Assembly (NCBI GenBank): GCA_005791875.1
Contig: SXTU01000251.1
Coordinates: 1 to 35,042, forward strand
Direction: 5' to 3'
Length of the DNA stretch: 35,042 nucleotides
DNA from: Verrucomicrobiales bacterium
Lineage (GTDB): Bacteria > Verrucomicrobiota > Verrucomicrobiia > Limisphaerales > SXTU01
How positions within the stretch are numbered: position 1 is the stretch's first letter; each line of letters opens with the position of its first letter. Of the stretch, positions 7,195 through 14,285 are shown in pieces. A program made the translations under genes and the position numbers. Below the pieces are notes generated by a model. That model searched no databases and was not told where the DNA came from. It worked only from the letters and a program-made list of their open reading frames with translations.

Positions 7195-10100
7195 TCAATC
7201 CACATACACAAACTCGTTCACGTTGAGCAGCGCGCGGCAGAACTCGGGCAGCGCGGCGTTGCCGTGCTTCGCGAGGAACGTGGCGGCTTGCTGGCGCTCG
7301 TTAGCCGTGGGCGCTCGACCGAGCGTAAGCCAGACGGCGCGCTCGATTTGCTTGCCCGCATCTTCACCCGCCTCGGTGGTGACGCGGGCGGCGAGGGCTT
7401 TCGCGGTGCGCAGCGAGAAGTTGCTGTTCAACAAGTTCAGCGCCTGAGGCGCGACCGTGGTCACGTCGCGGCGGGCGCAGGAGAAGGAGGTGTCCGGCAA
7501 GTCGAAGACTTGCAGGAACGGCAGGGGCACGCAGCGCTTCTGGATGAGGTAGAGCGAGCGCACGTCGCAGTCCTCCTCCTTGTCCGCATACCACCCTTGG
7601 CGGCGGCCGCTGTCCTTGCCTTCGAGGCCTTCGAGCACGCCGGGTTGGGCCTTAAGAATTTCGTCCGGTAACGGTGGCCAGAGCGGCTTGCCACCAGCGT
7701 AGGGGCGAAGCTTGCCGGAGACGGCGAGCAAGGTGTCGCGCATCGTCTCGGCGTCGAGGCGGCGGGGGGTTTGCCGCCAGAGGAGGTGGTTGTCGGGGTC
7801 GAGCCCCACACCCGTAGCAGCCGACGTGAGGAGGCTCTGACTCTTGCCTGATTTTGAAGTGAGCCTCCTCACGTCGGCTGCTACGGAAGCCTGCCGATAC
7901 GCCGCGCTCGTCACCATCAGCCGGTGCATCGCCTTCACCGACCAGCCGCGCGCGACGAACTCCGTGGCCAGCCAGTCGAGGAGCTCGGGGTGCGTGGGCT
8001 TGGGGCCGGCGTAGCCAAGGTCGTTCGGGTTCGCGAAGAGACCGGTGCCGAAGTGGTGTTGCCAGAGCCGGTTCACCAGCACGCGCGCGGTGAAGGGATT
8101 CGCCGGCGAGGCAATCCACTGGGCCAGCGCGAGCCGGCGGCCCGTGGTGTCGGCGCGCGGGGCCTTCACTTTCGCGGGGTTCGGGTCCAGCACGGAGAGG
8201 AAGCCAGGGGCAACCTCGTCGCGTGGCTCGGTGAAGTCGCCCTGGTAGAAGAGCTTCGTCGGCTCCGCGTTGCCGTCGTTCACCGCCATCGCGACAGTGA
8301 AGGCGCGCTTTTGCTTCTTGAGCGCGTCAACCTTCGCAGTGGCTTCAGCGTGAAGTTTCTTGCCCGCGTCGTCGAGCGCGGCGAGGGCGTCCTTGTCGCT
8401 GACCTTCACCTTCACCAAGTGCGGCTCCAGCTTCTTCTTCGTGGCGTCGTCGCGCTGGGATTCGTCGGTCTTGAGCAGCTCTTGAATGTCGGCGGGTAGC
8501 TTGGCGATGCGCTCGGCACGCAGCTTCTCCCGGGCGGGCTGGAGCAAGTCGTCAACCGGCCGCTGCGCCTCGGCCACCTGTTTCTCCACGCCGACATTGT
8601 GCGCCTTGATGGCGTCCTGCTCGGGCGCGAGGTCAATGGGTTGGTCGTCGCGTGACTTCACGGCGGCGAAGAAGGCACGGAAGCGGAAGTGGTCGGCCTG
8701 CGAGAGCGGGTCGTATTTGTGGTCGTGGCAATTACAGCAGGAGAACGTCAGACCGAGGAACGCGCTACCGGTCGTGTTCACGAGGTCCGCCATCAGGTCG
8801 TTCCGTTGCTTGCGGTCCTCTTGGAAGATGCTCGCCGTGCTGTCGTAAGTGCCAAGCCGCAGAAAGCCCGTGGCGATGAGCGCATCCGCCTCGGCAGGCG
8901 TGCGCGGCGCGGCGGCGACGAGTTCATCCCCGGCAAGCTGCTCGCGGATGAAGCGGTCGTAGGGCTTGTCCTCATTGAGCGAGCGCACGACGTAATCGCG
9001 GTAGCGCCACATCTCCGGGCGGAACTCGTCGCGCTCGTGGCCGTTCGAGTCGGCGTAGCGGACGACGTCGAGCCAGTGCCGCGCCCAGCGCTCGCCGTAG
9101 CGCGGAGAGGCGAGGAGTTTGTCCACGAGATGCTCGTAGGCACCGGTGGACTTGTCGGCCACGAAGGCCCTCACTTCCTCGGGCGTCGGCGGAAGGCCGA
9201 TGAGGTCGAAGTAAAGGCGGCGGATGAGCGTGCGTGGGTCGGCTTCGGGCGAGAAGGTGAGTTTCTTCTCGGCGAGCTTGGCGAGGAGGAAGCGGTCTAT
9301 GGGATGGGAAGGATTCAGTGTCCAGTTCTCAGTTTTCAGTGGGGAAGCCTTGCTTCCAATCGCGCCTTTGCTGCCGGGCGCACTCTTCGCTGACTGAACA
9401 CTGGACACTGAATACTGAACACTTCCCCCCGGCACCTCCGGTCGCACGGGCTGCTTCAGCGACCACAGGTCCAACCGCTCGCCGCGCCAGATTTTGCGAA
9501 TGGGATTTTCTGGGTCCGTCCAGGCGTCGCCGAGCGGCTTCGTGGGCGCGGCGACTTTGAGCGCGAGTTGGCCGTTGCCGGGGGCGTAGGCGTCGAGGCT
9601 CTCTAGGTCCACGCCGAGGAGGACGCTGTCGAAGAAGGCTTCGTCGCCCTTGTCGCAAGTGGGTGCGAGGCCGGTGAGCGTGCAATCGCCAAGGTCCTTC
9701 CACAGGTCCACGGTCACGACGGTCCACGCCGTCGGCGCGGTGTCGCTCACGGAGATGGCGGCCCAGCCGGTCGTGTTCGGGCCGGCGACATAGCGGCCTT
9801 TGGGGTCTTTCGCGTCGGGCCACTTGCCGCTGCGGGCCAGCTCGATCATCACACTGCCCTCGCCGCGCTTCTTCCACGCGAGCCGCAGGAAGCGCACCTG
9901 TCCTGCCGTCGGCTGCTCGCGGACCTGGAAGTTCCAGCCCGGCACTTTCGCGGCCTCGCGCTGGAGTGGCGTCATGCCCAGCGCGGCCTTACCGCGAAAC
10001 ACGTCGTCGGTCACGAGGCGAGCCTTGCCGTTGCCGCTGGTGAGCACGCTGAGGAATTCCGCTTCGTCCTCGAAGAGAACCGCCACTGGCTCAGGCCACG

Positions 10101-10446
10101 GCGCGCCGGCCTTCACCCAGGCTTCGAGCGTGGCGATATCTTTCGCGGGCAGCTTTTCCTTCGGCGGCATCGCGAGGTCCTTCGTCGTGTGGCGGACGGC
10201 TTGGAGCAGGAGAGATTTCGCGGCGTCGCCGGGGACGAACGCGGGGCCGTGCTCGCCGCCCTTGAGCGCGGCGGCGCGGGAGTCGAGGCGGAGGCCGCCC
10301 TTCTGCTTGTCCGGGCCGTGGCAGCCGACGCATTTGCTGTCGAGGAGTGGCCGGACTTGGTCGCCGAAGCGCGCTGGGTCCGCGTGGAGTTCCCCACAAA
10401 GCAACAGCGCGCAGAGGGAAGTCCAGAAAGTTTGGGCGCACAGCAT
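7195..10446 (-). CDS. PSCyt1-DUF1549-DUF1553 (PSD1) exported cytochrome-like protein
   Basis: The 1083-residue product has a signal peptide (about 1-22) and a PSCyt1 domain with CVGCH at residues 39-43 and the GGLRLDSR and AMPPKEKL motifs. Next comes a segment of about 160 residues (roughly 130-300) that looks beta-rich and is not part of the minimal family layout. DUF1549 follows from about residue 380 (HPIDRFLLAKL, RRLYFDLIGLPPTPEEV, RWARHWLDVVRYADSNG) and includes a second CxxCH-type motif, CCNCHDHKYDP. DUF1553 closes the protein (PFTARVLVNRLWQHHFGTGL, HPELLDWLATEF, RLDAETMRDTLLAVSGKL). Two repeat elements lie in frame, at about residues 342-378 and 854-879, each between conserved blocks. 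Linked with the DUF1501 gene, it is probably periplasmic; its electron partner and substrate are unknown. Confidence 0.93.
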   Translation of the reverse strand: MLCAQTFWTSLCALLLCGELHADPARFGDQVRPLLDSKCVGCHGPDKQKGGLRLDSRAAALKGGEHGPAFVPGDAAKSLLLQAVRHTTKDLAMPPKEKLPAKDIATLEAWVKAGAPWPEPVAVLFEDEAEFLSVLTSGNGKARLVTDDVFRGKAALGMTPLQREAAKVPGWNFQVREQPTAGQVRFLRLAWKKRGEGSVMIELARSGKWPDAKDPKGRYVAGPNTTGWAAISVSDTAPTAWTVVTVDLWKDLGDCTLTGLAPTCDKGDEAFFDSVLLGVDLESLDAYAPGNGQLALKVAAPTKPLGDAWTDPENPIRKIWRGERLDLWSLKQPVRPEVPGGSVQYSVSSVQSAKSAPGSKGAIGSKASPLKTENWTLNPSHPIDRFLLAKLAEKKLTFSPEADPRTLIRRLYFDLIGLPPTPEEVRAFVADKSTGAYEHLVDKLLASPRYGERWARHWLDVVRYADSNGHERDEFRPEMWRYRDYVVRSLNEDKPYDRFIREQLAGDELVAAAPRTPAEADALIATGFLRLGTYDSTASIFQEDRKQRNDLMADLVNTTGSAFLGLTFSCCNCHDHKYDPLSQADHFRFRAFFAAVKSRDDQPIDLAPEQDAIKAHNVGVEKQVAEAQRPVDDLLQPAREKLRAERIAKLPADIQELLKTDESQRDDATKKKLEPHLVKVKVSDKDALAALDDAGKKLHAEATAKVDALKKQKRAFTVAMAVNDGNAEPTKLFYQGDFTEPRDEVAPGFLSVLDPNPAKVKAPRADTTGRRLALAQWIASPANPFTARVLVNRLWQHHFGTGLFANPNDLGYAGPKPTHPELLDWLATEFVARGWSVKAMHRLMVTSAAYRQASVAADVRRLTSKSGKSQSLLTSAATGVGLDPDNHLLWRQTPRRLDAETMRDTLLAVSGKLRPYAGGKPLWPPLPDEILKAQPGVLEGLEGKDSGRRQGWYADKEEDCDVRSLYLIQKRCVPLPFLQVFDLPDTSFSCARRDVTTVAPQALNLLNSNFSLRTAKALAARVTTEAGEDAGKQIERAVWLTLGRAPTANERQQAATFLAKHGNAALPEFCRALLNVNEFVYVD
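7812..7886. repeat. Perfect 26-bp inverted repeat, in frame inside PSCyt1/DUF1553 gene
   Basis: Arm 7812-7837 is the exact reverse complement of arm 7861-7886, with a 23-base loop. The tips contain GTAG (7814-7817) and CTAC (7881-7884), so it looks like two GTAG-headed REP units facing each other (a REPIN). The element is 75 bases, exactly 25 codons, contains no stop in the host frame and adds residues 854-879 between the conserved AYRQAS and LDPDNHLLWRQ blocks of DUF1553. Confidence 0.9.
9313..9423. repeat. Wordy inverted repeat (CAGT-type), in frame inside PSCyt1/DUF1553 gene
   Basis: The left arm (9313-9340) and right arm (9393-9423) are built of repeated TTCAGT/CCAGT words and match each other in inverted orientation, for example ATTCAGTGTCCAGT against ACTGGACACTGAAT. 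A small palindrome, GGAAGC/GCTTCC (9343-9357), lies between. It encodes Ser/Val/Gln-rich filler (residues about 342-378) before the DUF1549 domain and keeps the frame. Confidence 0.8.
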
Positions 10447-10500
10447 GGGCTTCAGAGAGACGAGGGAGGGACAATGTCGCTTCAGCAGGCGAAACTCAAC

Positions 10501-10528
10501 TTGCGACGCGGCCCCGGCTCGCTATCGT
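10501..10528 (+). promoter_or_regulatory. Possible promoter for 10544 lipoprotein gene
   Basis: TTGCGA (10501-10506), a 16-base spacer and TATCGT (10523-10528) lie 15 bases upstream of the ATG at 10544. It sits in the divergent gap shared with the PSCyt1 gene. The match to the housekeeping consensus is partial. Confidence 0.35.
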
Positions 10529-10543
10529 GCGGACACACTTCAT

Positions 10544-10900
10544 ATGAAAGCTGTCGTCGTCCTTGTCTCCGTCGGGCTGCTTTTCGTCGCATGCAAGCGC
10601 CGCACGCCCGCAGCGCCGCCAGCCCCGGCGACGCCCCCGGTCGCAGAACCTGTCGCCAAGCCCCCGCCCGCGCCGGCAACCGGCGGCTCATCGCGTATCA
10701 TGGCTGGCGATCAGAATCTGCCGGCGCTCAACACCGCGTTGAAGGCTTACCTGGCCAAGCACAAGAAAGCCCCGGCGAAGCTCGATGACCTCGCGACGGA
10801 GAAGTTCATTCCGTTTGTGCCGTTCGCGCCGCCGGGGATGCGCTACGAGTTGGATGCGGCGCGCGGCGAGGTGAAGCTCATCAATCAGATGACGAAGTGA
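10544..10900 (+). CDS. Small proline-rich lipoprotein
   Basis: The 118-residue product starts at the ATG just after the candidate promoter; the frame is open further upstream but without a signal peptide. MKAVVVLVSVGLLFVAC is a lipoprotein signal with Cys17 as the lipid site, followed by KRR and a Pro/Ala-rich spacer (about 22-48). The C-terminal 65 residues (LPALNTALKAYLAKHKKAPAKLDDLATEKFIP, then PPGMRYELDAARGEVKLI) resemble the short alpha/beta piece after the helix of pseudopilins in this phylum, where a variable number of residues are followed by a strand ending in a Tyr-rich turn. It precedes a pseudopilin gene by 83 bases. Function is unknown; a partner in the same pseudopilus system is inferred. 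Confidence 0.75.
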   Translation: MKAVVVLVSVGLLFVACKRRTPAAPPAPATPPVAEPVAKPPPAPATGGSSRIMAGDQNLPALNTALKAYLAKHKKAPAKLDDLATEKFIPFVPFAPPGMRYELDAARGEVKLINQMTK

Positions 10901-10949
10901 GTCCAGCCCACACCTGCAAGTCGGCGGCAGGGAGAACGCGTTTTCGCCC

Positions 10950-10977
10950 TTGCGTGCGATAGGCTCGCGCCTAAATT
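10950..10977 (+). promoter_or_regulatory. Possible promoter close to pseudopilin start
   Basis: TTGCGT (10950-10955), 16 bases, then TAAATT (10972-10977), only six bases before the ATG at 10984. If used, the mRNA would be essentially leaderless. It would give the pseudopilin its own promoter apart from the lipoprotein gene. Confidence 0.35.
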
Positions 10978-10983
10978 CCCCAC

Positions 10984-11685
10984 ATGACCCGCCAATCAGC
11001 TCTTACCCAGCGGCCCACCGCGGCCTTCACTTTGATTGAACTCCTCGTGGTCATCGCGATCATCGCGATACTTGCCGGGATGCTCCTGCCGGCACTGGCG
11101 AAGGCGAAGGCCAAGGCTGACGACGCCTACTGCCTCAACAGCAACAAGCAGATCGGGACCGCCATCCTGCTCTACTCGATGGACTACGGGGAGAGGTATC
11201 CCACCCCGGTGAATTGGGGTCGCGCCTGGGGCACGAGCTTTCAGTCGGCGGGGACCTTGAACAATGTTTGGCTGCCGGAGTTGATGCAGCCCTACATTGG
11301 CACAAACCGGGAAATCCAGACGACGGTCGCCGCCCTCACCAAAGGGATTTGGAACTGCCCCGCCGGACTCAAGATCAAGAACGATCCAGTCATGGGCGTG
11401 AACCGAATCAGGGACAATCAAACCAGTTACGTCTGGACGCACATCTACAACCGGCCTGGCTTTGGCTATCGCCTTGATAACCCCGTCAGCGGCCGGCACA
11501 CGATCAACGTGGTGGACGCCTCCAAAGCGACTTTGCTCTGGGAGATGCCCTACTGGAACGGGCCGACCATGCCGCACAACAAGGGCATCAACGTCGTCCA
11601 CGCCGACGGTTCGGCGTGGTGGTTTCGCGGACCTCCAGGAGCCGGCGACTGGTGGGTAACTTACTCGTGGGAAGGCTGGGAGTAG
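10984..11685 (+). CDS. Pseudopilin-like protein with prepilin N-terminus
   Basis: The 233-residue protein has the class III prepilin signal: a leader ending in TAA before [21 protein letters not shown], with Glu at +5 of the mature form. The leader ends in Ala instead of the usual Gly, which prepilin peptidases sometimes tolerate. The body carries CLNSNKQIG, a NCPAG segment, a [11 protein letters not shown] block and [12 protein letters not shown] near the end, the DG-type motif of the family. It is shorter than the paralogue at 1589-2539 but has the same plan. The role is probably an assembled pseudopilus or surface fibre subunit; partners beyond the small lipoprotein upstream are not in the window. 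Confidence 0.87.
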   Translation: MTRQSALTQRPTAAFTLIELLVVIAIIAILAGMLLPALAKAKAKADDAYCLNSNKQIGTAILLYSMDYGERYPTPVNWGRAWGTSFQSAGTLNNVWLPELMQPYIGTNREIQTTVAALTKGIWNCPAGLKIKNDPVMGVNRIRDNQTSYVWTHIYNRPGFGYRLDNPVSGRHTINVVDASKATLLWEMPYWNGPTMPHNKGINVVHADGSAWWFRGPPGAGDWWVTYSWEGWE

Positions 11686-11692
11686 CCCCTCC

Positions 11693-12946
11693 CTACTTCC
11701 CGATCTCCAGCGCGAAGAGCTGCTTCTTGTCGCGCTGGTAAATCTTTCCGTCCGCAATCGCCGGGTGGCTCCAAGTGTTGCCGCAGACCTGGATGCGGCC
11801 CAGTTCCTCGAACTTCTCCGGGCTAGCCTTGAGCAGGAGCATCGTGCCGGTCATGTCCTGCACGAGCAGCTTGTCCCCGGCGGCGATGACGGCCGCGTAA
11901 TCGCCAAAGCCGGGCTGGCTCCACTTCAGGTCGCCGGTCTTGAAGTCCACGCAGATGAACTCGGTCTTGCTGCCGCCGGTGCCCAGGCCGTAGAGGTGGC
12001 CGTTGACCAGCACGGGCGTGGCGAGCGTCACCTTGACCTTGTCGTTCTTCCAAGCGGGCTCGAGCTTGAAGCCGCCGCTGTCCTTGCTGACGGAGAACTT
12101 GGTCAGGCCGACGGACGAGGAGGAGATGGTCACGGAGTCGTCCGCAAGGACAGGGGTGAGCACATGGCGCTTGGCCCCGGTCTTCACGGGCGTCTGCCAG
12201 AGGATTTTGCCGCTCGCCACGTCCACGCCCATGAGCGAGTCCGCCGTGAGATGCACGACCTGCTTGGTGCCCGCCAGCGTGCCCATCATGAGCGAGGAAT
12301 AGGCGGTGTTCTCCTTGCCGGCGGTCCACAGCACCTTGCCGGACTTCTTGTCGAAGGCGACGAGCGTGCCCTTGGTCGGGCTGCCGACGGCGACGAAGAT
12401 GCGGTCGCCATCAATCACGGGCGACCCGTTGTTGCCGTGGCGGCGGGAGGCGGTTTCCTTGGCCTCAGGCGCGTTGCTCGAGTTGCCGAAGAACGGCGCG
12501 GCCCAGTCCTTGTCAAAGCTCGTCTGCCAGATCGTCTTGCCGTCCGCGAGCGCCAGGCAGCGAAAGTCGCCCTTGCAGGTCTGCACATACACGCGGTCGC
12601 CGTCCACGAGCGGCGTGCAACGCGGGCCGGTGCCGTAGGCGTTCGAGAAGGCCTCCGACTCGCCGACGACGGCCTGCCAGAGTTCCTTGCCGGTCTTGAG
12701 GTCCACCGCGTGCGCGACCTCCTGGCCAGTTTGCTCGTCGAGGTAGATCAGCTTGCCGCCGGCGACGAGGGGCGAGGCCTGGCCGTTGCCGACCGGGATG
12801 CTCCAGAGTGTCTTGGCCTCCTTGGGCAGCGCGGCGATGCTGGCGCTGACGTGCCCGTCGCGGTTGGGGCCGCGCCACTGCGCCCAGTCGGCGGCGTGAA
12901 GGCTGGCGGCGGCGAGAAGGGCGGCGGAGCAGAGCGGTGTTTTCAT
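11693..12946 (-). CDS. Secreted PQQ-type beta-propeller protein
   Basis: The preferred start is the ATG at 12944-12946, where a clear signal peptide begins (MKTPLCSAALLAAASLHA); the frame remains open to 13072 without any recognisable sequence. The 417-residue product starts with DWAQWRGPNRDGH, the usual opening of these proteins in Planctomycetota and Verrucomicrobiota, and then has repeated blades with AVDLKTGKELWQ, LALADGKTIWQ, AFDKKSGKVLWTAG, GVDVASGKILWQ and CVDFKTGDLKWSQ. These are the PQQ-like or BamB-like repeats. Proteins of this type are usually non-enzymatic; a dehydrogenase role cannot be shown because no heme motif or cofactor residues are evident. It is convergent with the pseudopilin gene, with a gap of only seven bases. 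Confidence 0.9.
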   Translation of the reverse strand: MKTPLCSAALLAAASLHAADWAQWRGPNRDGHVSASIAALPKEAKTLWSIPVGNGQASPLVAGGKLIYLDEQTGQEVAHAVDLKTGKELWQAVVGESEAFSNAYGTGPRCTPLVDGDRVYVQTCKGDFRCLALADGKTIWQTSFDKDWAAPFFGNSSNAPEAKETASRRHGNNGSPVIDGDRIFVAVGSPTKGTLVAFDKKSGKVLWTAGKENTAYSSLMMGTLAGTKQVVHLTADSLMGVDVASGKILWQTPVKTGAKRHVLTPVLADDSVTISSSSVGLTKFSVSKDSGGFKLEPAWKNDKVKVTLATPVLVNGHLYGLGTGGSKTEFICVDFKTGDLKWSQPGFGDYAAVIAAGDKLLVQDMTGTMLLLKASPEKFEELGRIQVCGNTWSHPAIADGKIYQRDKKQLFALEIGK

Positions 12947-13055
12947 TTGTGTGCGCGGATATTGACGGCGGCCAGTGCGCTGGCAATCAAGTTCCCGATC
13001 AGGTGGCGAAGCCCCGCCGTTGACAAGCGCCCGTCCAATGCGGACAACTCCGCGC

Positions 13056-14111
13056 ATGACGAAGGTCGCCATCGTGGGTGCGTCGGGTTACTCCGGCGAG
13101 GAACTGGTGCGGTTGCTCCTGTCGCACCCGCACGCGGAGCTGGTCGCCGTGACCTCGCGCCAGCAGGCGGGGCAGACGGTGGCGCAGGTGTTCCCGAAGT
13201 TCGCCAGCCACGCGCGCGCGAAGTCGCTGCGCTTCCTGGAGCCAAACGCCGACCTGCTCGCGACCCAGGCGGAGGTTGTCTTCCTCGCACTGCCGCACGG
13301 CGTGGCGGCGGAGTTTGCTGTGCCGCTGTTGAATGGTGGCGCGCGAGTCATTGACCTGAGTGCGGACTTCCGGCTCAAGAGCGCGGCGATCTACAAGGAG
13401 TTTTACGCGCACGACCATCCCGCGCCGGAGCTGCTGGCGAAGTCTGTCTATGGCCTGCCTGAAGTGCATCGCGCCGCCATCAAGGGCGCGACGCTCGTCG
13501 CCTCGCCCGGCTGCTATCCCACGAGCATTCTGCTCCCAACACTTCCGCTCCTGCGCGCCAGCCTCATCAAGCCGCAGGGCATCATCGCCGACTCGATGAG
13601 CGGCGTAAGCGGGGCGGGCCGCAAGGCGGAGCTGGACTACCTTTTTGTCGAGTGCAACGAAAGCGTGCGCCCCTATGGCGTGCCCAAGCACCGGCACTTG
13701 TCGGAGATCGAGGAGCAGCTCGCGCTCGCGGCGGGCGGGCCGGTGACGATTCAGTTCACGCCGCACTTGATCCCAGTCAACCGCGGCATCCTCACGACCC
13801 TTTACCTCGCGCCGGTAACAAATTTCTCCACCGCCGAGGAAGCTGCCGCGCTCGGCGCGCAGATCACCGCGTGCTACCAGGCTGCATATGCGAACGAGCC
13901 GTTCGTGCGCGTGCTGGAGGGCAAGGCGCTGCCCGACACCAAGAACGTCGTCGGCACCAACGTCCTCGAACTCGCGTGGCGGCTCGACGCGCGCACGGGC
14001 CGGCTCATCGTCATGAGCGCCGAGGACAACATCGTTAAGGGTGCCAGCGGCCAGGCGGTGCAGAGCTTCAACGTGATGTGCGGCTATCCAGAGACGGCAG
14101 GGCTGCTCTGA
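13056..14111 (+). CDS. argC: N-acetyl-gamma-glutamyl-phosphate reductase
   Basis: The 351-residue enzyme reduces N-acetyl-glutamyl phosphate to the semialdehyde with NADPH, the third step of arginine synthesis. The start MTKVAIVGASGYSGEELVRLL gives the normal family N-terminus and Rossmann motif; an ATG six codons upstream is less likely. The catalytic Cys is Cys153 in VASPGCYPTS. SGVSGAGRKAEL, KHRHLSEIE and the HLIPVNRGILTTLYL segment with the active-site His are all present. No other arginine genes are adjacent. A TTGACA lies at 13020-13025, but the -10 that would fit is poor. Confidence 0.97.
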   Translation: MTKVAIVGASGYSGEELVRLLLSHPHAELVAVTSRQQAGQTVAQVFPKFASHARAKSLRFLEPNADLLATQAEVVFLALPHGVAAEFAVPLLNGGARVIDLSADFRLKSAAIYKEFYAHDHPAPELLAKSVYGLPEVHRAAIKGATLVASPGCYPTSILLPTLPLLRASLIKPQGIIADSMSGVSGAGRKAELDYLFVECNESVRPYGVPKHRHLSEIEEQLALAAGGPVTIQFTPHLIPVNRGILTTLYLAPVTNFSTAEEAAALGAQITACYQAAYANEPFVRVLEGKALPDTKNVVGTNVLELAWRLDARTGRLIVMSAEDNIVKGASGQAVQSFNVMCGYPETAGLL

Positions 14112-14183
14112 GGTAGGGAGTTGAGCGTTGAAAGTGGGGCGCTCGGCTCCTTTGGAAATCGTGTGTTGGACGTTGGAGGTCTC
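14112..14183. repeat. GTTGA/GTTGGA-word repeat after argC
   Basis: Words of the type GTTGAGCGTTGAAAGT (about 14119-14135) and GTGTTGGACGTTGGAGG (about 14163-14179) follow the argC stop directly. This wordy repeat is of a type known in many environmental genomes and yields spurious minus-strand peptides such as TFNAQLPTSE. The rest of the gap up to 14285 shows nothing clear. Confidence 0.6.
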
Positions 14184-14285
14184 TCTCCCTCCAGCAGTTC
14201 GCCGCTTGTCAGCAGCCGCCCGCCCTCGCATCCTCCGAACACCCGCTGAATGGCCCGGGACGTCGCGCCGTCCGCGCTTGAGCAC

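Noticed and set aside
13020-13048. TTGACA upstream of argC as a promoter
   Set aside because: The -35 is perfect, but the only -10 at suitable spacing (GACAAC) matches three of six bases, so it was not listed as a feature.
11765-13354. 529-codon plus-strand frame opposite the PQQ propeller
   Set aside because: Shadow frame, no recognisable sequence, and it overlaps argC in another frame.
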